From the NCBI GenBank assembly GCA_001655205.1, contig LPNZ01007215.1, forward strand, positions 1 to 24,247: a stretch of DNA of 24,247 bases, given 5' to 3'. Both the position numbers and the translations under genes were made by a program. Shown piece by piece: positions 18,955 through 24,247 of the stretch. Numbering within the stretch: the first letter of the stretch is position 1; every line of letters begins with the position of its first letter. The notes beneath the pieces were generated by a model that saw nothing but the letters and a program-made list of their open reading frames with translations, made no database searches and was not told where the DNA came from. This DNA is from Lenisia limosa (taxonomy: Eukaryota; Breviatea).

Positions 18955-20699
18955 ATGGGAGGGGCACCACATATTTCCGAGGTGTACGAGGCTGTCAAAA
19001 CAATCAAAAGAGAGATTGATACATTTGAAAAACTCCAATTTCAAAGTATCCAAGATGACTTGCAGTTAGTTTGGTGTGTATTGATCACTTTCAAGTCTAG
19101 CCAAGGATCTGAAAATTCAATTGACTGATTTACATTAAGCTGCCCTTGAAATGAACTCAGATATTGATATGTTCAACAACATTTGCAATAAATACCACTC
19201 AAAACTGACAAATATTGGATTTAAGATCAAGGTTGGTGGAATTAGATTTCATTACCAAATATAATACTGAAAATGAAATGAAATTTATCATTAATTATTT
19301 ATAGGTTGCCATTTCGAACAGCCTTGACAACCCAGATAAATGTTCTGAGTTGAGTGCCCTCATTCAAACTAAAAAGACCATCATGAAGTCGTTTATGAAA
19401 CAAATGAAGAGCTTACCTTCTTTTAGTCATTCACGTCAATCCACCAGCTCAGGTTTGAGGAGTTCTTTCGAAATAATAATGTGATATTTTATTATTTTTA
19501 TAATCAGAAATATATTAGTTAGAAGAGATTAACAGATTAGTTCCAAAGCACAAAGAGGTAGAACTTATTGAAGAGAAATTTGGTGTCTTTATTGAAAAAC
19601 AGCAATTTCTCCAAACGGTCAACAACAAAGCACGTAAAGAATGTGCAGACGCTGAAAAGGTATATAAGTTTATCTCATGCCTGTCATCAAGCGATGATCT
19701 CACCTCTCTTGATAAGGTTAGAGAATGGATTTGTTGGTACTGGGTTTTATTACAAACTCTGATTTCCATTCATAACCATTTAGGCTCTTATTAACTTCTG
19801 TCAAGGGCCTGATGACCTCAAAACCCAGTTATCAAGCTGTTTGCACAACCTTGGGTGGTTAATCTATAAAACAAGAAAAATATAAATAAGGATATCCAGC
19901 TATCTCAGTATTATATCGCTCAGATTTATATTCTCAAGGCTGGTACATGAGGCTGTTGACCGTCCTGATGCATCTGAGGTTATTCAAGCGCTTCATAAGG
20001 TATGGATGTTGTAAGTGTCCAAAAGGGCACTATTGAGTTGTCTGAAATCCCTACAAATGTATTTATTATATATATTTACTGAAGAAGATGAGTAATCAAA
20101 TCTAATGCAATTATTATTGTGTAAAGTATATTGAGAATGTCGGATTGATTCCCCTCAGATTCGTGCTAAATTGGACACTACACAATCGTATCCGAAATTC
20201 GACATCCCAGCAGTCACCTCCTACACGGTATAATACTCGAGAAACTTGTGTTAATGTAGCTTGACTCAATTGAAATTTATGTATACGATTTAGTATGATA
20301 TATTATTTCGCAAAGAGAAAAAAAATTAAAGATGTATCNNNNNNNNNNNNNNNNNNNNNNNNNNNNNNNNNNNNNNNNNNNNNNNNNNNNNNNNNNNNAC
20401 AACATGATATAACTAATACTGATATGCCTCTCACAGAAAAGCCAGGTAACCTCAGTCCCCAATTTAGTAGGGTCAATACCCTCATACAATTAGAACCTCC
20501 CTACGCTCCGAAAAAGACCGGTAAAATATCGATATTTATCGAGGATTTATCGAGAAATTCAGTCTGTTACTTTGAAATGCGCAATTGCTAATTTCTATAT
20601 TACTTACATTTACATTTACCATGTCAGCTACTGCGAATGCGAGATGTAACCCTCAACAGTGAAGGAAATCAAACTGTACTTATCCAGAAATTGCGTTAA
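18955..20699 (+). CDS. Coiled-coil N-terminal half of a PARP-like gene (intact exons)
   Basis: Exons 18955-19075, 19140-19231, 19305-19452, 19523-19716, 19784-19854, 19939-19999, 20159-20227 and 20628-20699 join in phase throughout, starting at an ATG (MGGAPHISEVYEAVKTIKRE). About 270 residues, largely charged helices with coiled-coil spacing: KREIDTFEKLQFQSIQDDLQ, LVPKHKEVELIEEKFGVFIE and LQTVNNKARKECADAEK. No catalytic motif is visible. The last exon (LLRMRDVTLNSEGNQTVLIQ then KLR) runs into TAA at 20697-20699, immediately before PARP-type exons on the same strand (20802-21865). That stop may be the true end of this protein, or a lesion separating it from a former C-terminal PARP domain. 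The start is divergent from the kinase-like gene, with about 280 bp between the two ATGs, suggesting a shared promoter. Confidence 0.65.
20498..20564 (+). repeat. 67-bp dispersed repeat, copy A
   Basis: TCCCTACGCTCCGAAAAAGA onward to AGTC matches the reverse complement of 23321-23387 with only two mismatches in 67 bp. It contains a perfect 12-bp palindrome (AATATCGATATT) and two direct copies of TTATCGAG. This copy lies in the intron between exons 20159-20227 and 20628-20699. Confidence 0.85.
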
Positions 20700-20801
20700 C
20701 GGTACGTAAAGTTTTTCTTAATTTCAACTAGGGTCATCAGAATTCTGTGGTAACCGGAAAGCGATGCATAAAATCAAGGTAAAATATTCAATCATGATTA
20801 G

Positions 20802-21865
20802 ATCAACAAGATGTATGTGGTCGAAAACCGATGATTGTGGACCGAATATTTGGATCAGAGACAAGATATTGCCAATTCGCCAAAAATCATACGTGGTGTC
20901 GAGGTCAGTTTCATTTGATCTGTTTCACAAGAATTTTACGTTCCATCCTTAGTGTAGTTTTGTAATGAGTGCAACTGACAGAGTAGACCCTTGTCAAAGA
21001 TTGGACCATTGGATCGCTCTTGACAACATCAGGGGAGGTGATTTTGATGTACAGCTGCAATTCCATGGTTTGTTGACAATAATCAATATCATCCATTTGC
21101 TATTGTATCAATTGTGTACTTATAGGCCTTAGAAACCATCAAACATCAAGGATTCAATCACCTGTTCGACAGTGAAAATGCCTACGGTCAAGGAGTCCAT
21201 TTCACAGATCAAGTACAAGCTTGTCAAAATTGTTACACCTCTCTTGCATTTCCTCTTGATAATATGACTGGCATCAGGAATACAGTTCCCATTATCTTAC
21301 TATAATTGAGCGAAATGATAAAAGTAATGAGTAATTTTCATTATTCCCCTGCTGAAAACGTTGAAATATATAGCCTCTTTAGAAATCATCGGTGCAATAA
21401 CTGAACAATGACACATTCACAATAGTAATAATGATGGAATCAATCTAATTACACAAGGCTTGCTACGCAGCCCAAAAAGCCAAGGCCAAAAAAGGCCACA
21501 TCATCTTCAGCAGGTTGGCTTGATTTGAATCTTGTTTGATAGATTGATGTCAATCTACCTATTTTTTAAACTTTTTACCCCTAGCAGAAAGAGTTATCAA
21601 TTTCATTATCTCTTGAACTAAGGGAAATACCTCCACATCACTATTATTTAGAGTCAGCCTTGGAAAGGTCGTCACTACCACTGTTGAGCAAAGGAAGGTT
21701 GGATGGCTTAATCAAATGGATTACTACGGTTTGAAGTCCACAGTAACATCGTTTCTGGGTAACGTTTGTTCAACTCTCACATTCCATCGCACAACGCCTG
21801 CAGCCACTCCCTCTTGTCCCTGGGCGACCACAGAGTATTTACAACCTTCCTCAAGCATCAGGTAG
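20802..21865 (+). pseudogene. PARP-type ADP-ribosyltransferase catalytic domain, lesion-bearing
   Basis: Exons 20802-20903, 20987-21067, 21126-21212, 21458-21513 and 21652-21865 join in phase (0,0,0,2) and follow the PARP fold: INKMYVVENR, then LWTEYLDQRQDIANS (the I..V.N..LW..Y strand); VILMYSCNSMALETIKHQGF; NAYGQGVHFTDQACYAAQKA; GHIIFSRVSLG. The GF..YG.GV.F and ACYAA parts match the NAD-binding region, and the triad Tyr is present. In the usual L-F-H-G-T position the sequence reads L-M-Y-S-C, so the NAD-contacting His-Gly is Tyr-Ser, much as the first triad position is Tyr in the inactive vertebrate PARP13. An in-frame TGA (20832-20834) falls exactly between NR and LW. The stop at 21863 is reached whether or not a 45-nt intron (21759-21803) is removed. 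Probably a pseudogene or catalytically dead relative; if TGA is a sequencing error, it could be the C-terminus of the coiled-coil gene upstream. Confidence 0.6.
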
Positions 21866-22301
21866 CATTTTCGCGGGATAGTAACGTATTTCAGAATATT
21901 TGAATTTTGAAAAAGAAATTATGTTGTCGTCGCAACTTTCAGCCCCCCCCCCCCNNNNNNNNNNNNNNNNNNNNNNNNNNNNNNNNNNNNNNNNNNNNNN
22001 NNNNNNNNNNNNNNNNCATTTAGTGCTACCCTGAATATGTTCTGAGCTATCATGGGACTAATTGGCTTGGAGTTCTCTGTTCCATTTGTTACTTATTTTT
22101 GTTATTGTACATTTTCTTTCAGTTTAAAATGCAGCCTCCTCAGCGACTTATTTTGCTAAACTAGATATCTTTAAAATTCCTAGTTTGCAACAAATACCTC
22201 TGTGGGTTTTATTCTAACGTGGTGATTGGTTGAGGGGAATACATCCCATGTTATTACCCAAATATGAATTTTAAAAAAAACTCCATTTCCAAGCCCTACT
22301 A
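21866..22301. other. Spacer between tail-to-tail genes, with a C-run and a gap
   Basis: No supported exon. It holds a run of about 12 C (21943-21954) abutting the gap 21955-22016, followed by AT-rich DNA likely to be the 3' untranslated regions of the flanking genes (plus PARP-like, minus ankyrin). Confidence 0.4.
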
Positions 22302-24247
22302 CTACCAAGCTTGTTTGACTGATGATGGCCGTGCTGGTGACCCTGAACCTCTCCTAAGAAGGTTAAAATTATTCAAATCCCATGTTTTGCTACTAGTTTC
22401 AACATTGAGCTGATTCCATATAGCTGTATAAACATGTAGTAAATAAAATGTAACATAATACAAGAATCAGAATTGAAACTCACGATGATACTCTTGATAT
22501 TTTCGGATCTTTAGGGGCTCTAGAGAGTAAGTAACACAGTGAGTATATAAAAATGCTAATAACTGTGAACATCACAATGATAATAAACCGAAAGCAACTC
22601 TCCACCCTGTGACATACGGGCTCTCAGGCATGGGTGTGGCACCCCTCGATTCTGTGAGGGCGGGTGATGACGATGATGGTGGCGACTCCCCACGCTCAAT
22701 CTATTAGGTATCAGGAAAGATAATATATCAAAAAAACAATCAACTTTTCACTGAAGCGAGTTAGCCTCGTTTCTGCACCTCTCACTCCCTTCTATTAAAG
22801 CAGAACTGTCAATAAAAAGCATTTTGACAAAATACATAACATACAACTCTTTTTACAAATTTCTCCCTTCGCAGCCCACCTCAGCCATGACCTCCACATC
22901 ATCAAGAATACTCTGAGGGACATTGCTTAGCATTTCAGCCAATGTCCGAGCCTGTAGCTGGTCCACGTGTCCTCTACTGCCTGTAGGGAGGGGGGGGGGT
23001 GAACANNNNNNNNNNNNNNNNNNNNNNNNNNNNNNNNNNNNNNNNNNNNNNNNNNNNNNNNNNNNNNNNNNNNNNNNNNNNNNNNNNNNNNNNNNNNACC
23101 CTTGCTGATATTCTTATACAAAACTGGTTTGCTCACCATCAGCGTTTTTCAGTACCCTTTCGACCTTTGTAAACTTCATTGACTCCGCCCTGTCTAAGGC
23201 TGTTTCACCCTAAAACGTCAAATATGACTCACATATATGTATTCACTAGTATTTCATCAGTAATCAACACCTTCAACCATTTTCTCATTTGTCTCATGGC
23301 TTTCACATGGTCCCAAAAATGACTGAATTTCTCGATAAATCCTCGATAAATATCGATATTTGACCGGTCTTTTTCGGACCGTAGGGAAGCCTTAATTGTC
23401 CCGCATGCCTTGTGGCTGGCTTTTGAGGGTTCGGCACCGCATTCGAGGAGAAAGCTCGTGAGCTCGTCGTTGTCAACCGCCTGAAAGTGGAGGCTGTTGC
23501 ATCCCTGGAAGGGTTAAATGCGGCCACCAGACGGAGCTGAAGTTATTGAAATAGTCTGAAGGAGACTCAAACCCGACGAAAAATACCTACAAAATCAACC
23601 CAAGAAAGATGCCCCCCATCTCATCTCACCAAACTGTGTAACACATTCGCTTCACCCCCTCCCCCTCTCACGTCATCGTCCTCAGCCTTCACATCCGCGC
23701 CTTTGGACACCAAATGTGCAATTGTGGCCATATCACTACCCTCCTGGATGGCCTTGTGCAGCGGTGTGCGACCCTGGATGAATGACTAATTTTCAATGCC
23801 ACGTATCCTGTAACATGTCAGTGGTCCCAATAATACTCAGAATCGCACGTTATTTCAGTCCATAGTCATTATCTATCAATAAAAGTGTAGAAATAAGGAA
23901 CCAAATTATCGTTTCTTGCTACCTTTGTGGATTTATGGTTGATGCCAGCGCCAAGGGAAGTCAGGTACGATATCAAGTCAATCTTGTTGCCGATGGCGGC
24001 GATGTGCAATGGGGTCAAGCCCTGGACAAAGGATTGTTGAGTAATCGATTGGGGTAATGTAAAGAATGTAGAAGCAAAATTCAAACTCCACTATTTCAAA
24101 GAAGAAACACAATTGGATATCGTAGTCAACATCAAATTATCCTATTAGATGCTCCCTGAGCCCACCTGTAGGGCTACGGGGGAGTGATGCGATCCGCCTG
24201 CAATCAAGGCCTTGGCCACCGGCACCGATCCGGAGAAGGCGGCAACA
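22302..24247 (-). CDS. Ankyrin-repeat protein, C-terminal part (start beyond the right edge)
   Basis: Minus-strand exons, all joining in phase: 24166-24247 (cut by the edge; AAFSGSVPVAKALIAGGS), 23923-24021 (GLTPLHIAAIGNKIDLISYL), 23630-23773 (GRTPLHKAIQEGSDMATIAH, with a DDDVRGGGGEA insert), 23271-23504 (CNSLHFQAVDNDELTSFLLE plus about 40 non-ankyrin residues), 23137-23209 (GETALDRAESMKFTKVERVL), 22880-22980 (VDQLQARTLAEMLSNVPQSI), 22618-22700, 22484-22519 and 22302-22353 (TAG stop). Four to five ankyrin repeats are followed by a helical segment and a Ser/Pro-rich tail (ESPPSSSSPALTESRGATP; SPAPKDPKISRVSS), probably disordered and open to phosphorylation. Role: a protein-binding scaffold; partner unknown. 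Exon 23271-23504 contains a dispersed 67-bp repeat. One junction spans the gap 23006-23097 but its phases agree. Confidence 0.8.
23321..23387 (-). repeat. 67-bp dispersed repeat, copy B, inside an ankyrin-gene exon
   Basis: The reverse complement matches 20498-20564 with two mismatches. It sits within exon 23271-23504 right after the ankyrin repeat ends (CGTIK), and the frame stays open through it (SLRSEKDRSNIDIYRGFIEK) to a phase-0 donor at 23271. Confidence 0.8.

Noticed and set aside
20439-20590. Protein frame PYAPKKTGKISIFIEDLSRN as a conserved domain shared with the minus strand at 23321-23387
   Set aside because: The similarity is nucleotide identity of a 67-bp dispersed repeat, and the ankyrin gene reads copy B in a different frame.
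20732-20778. Possible exon of the PARP-like gene just before 20802
   Set aside because: It would leave an intron of only 23 nt and does not join in phase to a convincing upstream exon.

Overview
This 24.2 kb window looks like compact, intron-rich, AT-rich animal DNA. It has short exons (16 to about 330 nt), introns mostly of 40-300 nt with GT..AG ends, and expanded ankyrin, kinase and ADP-ribosyltransferase families. A sponge-like early metazoan is a reasonable guess, but it is an inference from style only. There are thirteen N gaps; several abut long G or C runs and look like sequencing or assembly failures. No rRNA, tRNA or CRISPR was recognised. The real genes are mosaics of short exons, so I joined them by hand using splice signals, codon phase and protein continuity.

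Layout, left to right. (1) 1-1771, minus: 5' part of a casein-kinase-1-like kinase gene with an unfamiliar N-terminal extension, running off the left edge. (2) 2068-2453, plus: a three-exon gene for a 66-residue acidic helical protein. (3) 2454-5521: gaps, a dispersed repeat in two copies, and two small minus-strand candidate genes (3529-3854 and 4127-4393), one with a locally duplicated 5' end. (4) 5578-13939, minus: one very large gene of about 36 exons, whose joins stay in phase almost throughout and which encodes at least about 975 residues. I do not recognise it; it is helix-rich. (5) 14054-14230: a 58-codon ORF in the shared promoter region. (6) 14920-16586, plus: an ankyrin-repeat gene with an in-frame stop and unresolved splice phases, probably decaying. 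(7) 16796-18675, minus: a kinase-like gene with little N-lobe, YFG in place of DFG, and a TIR element (17101-17651) in an intron; it faces (6) tail to tail. (8) 18955-21865, plus: an intact coiled-coil N-terminal half followed by a PARP-type ADP-ribosyltransferase half with the catalytic His position occupied by Tyr and an in-frame TGA. (9) 22302-24247, minus: the 3' part of another ankyrin-repeat gene, with a Ser/Pro-rich tail and a 67-bp dispersed repeat apparently exonised.

Working together: the right half places two ankyrin genes, a probable pseudokinase and a probable inactive PARP side by side, with signs of decay (stops, phase breaks, element insertion). The left half (large gene and CK1-like gene) looks intact. 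This resembles a fast-turnover signalling or immune-type cluster next to a conserved gene, but that functional reading is inference.
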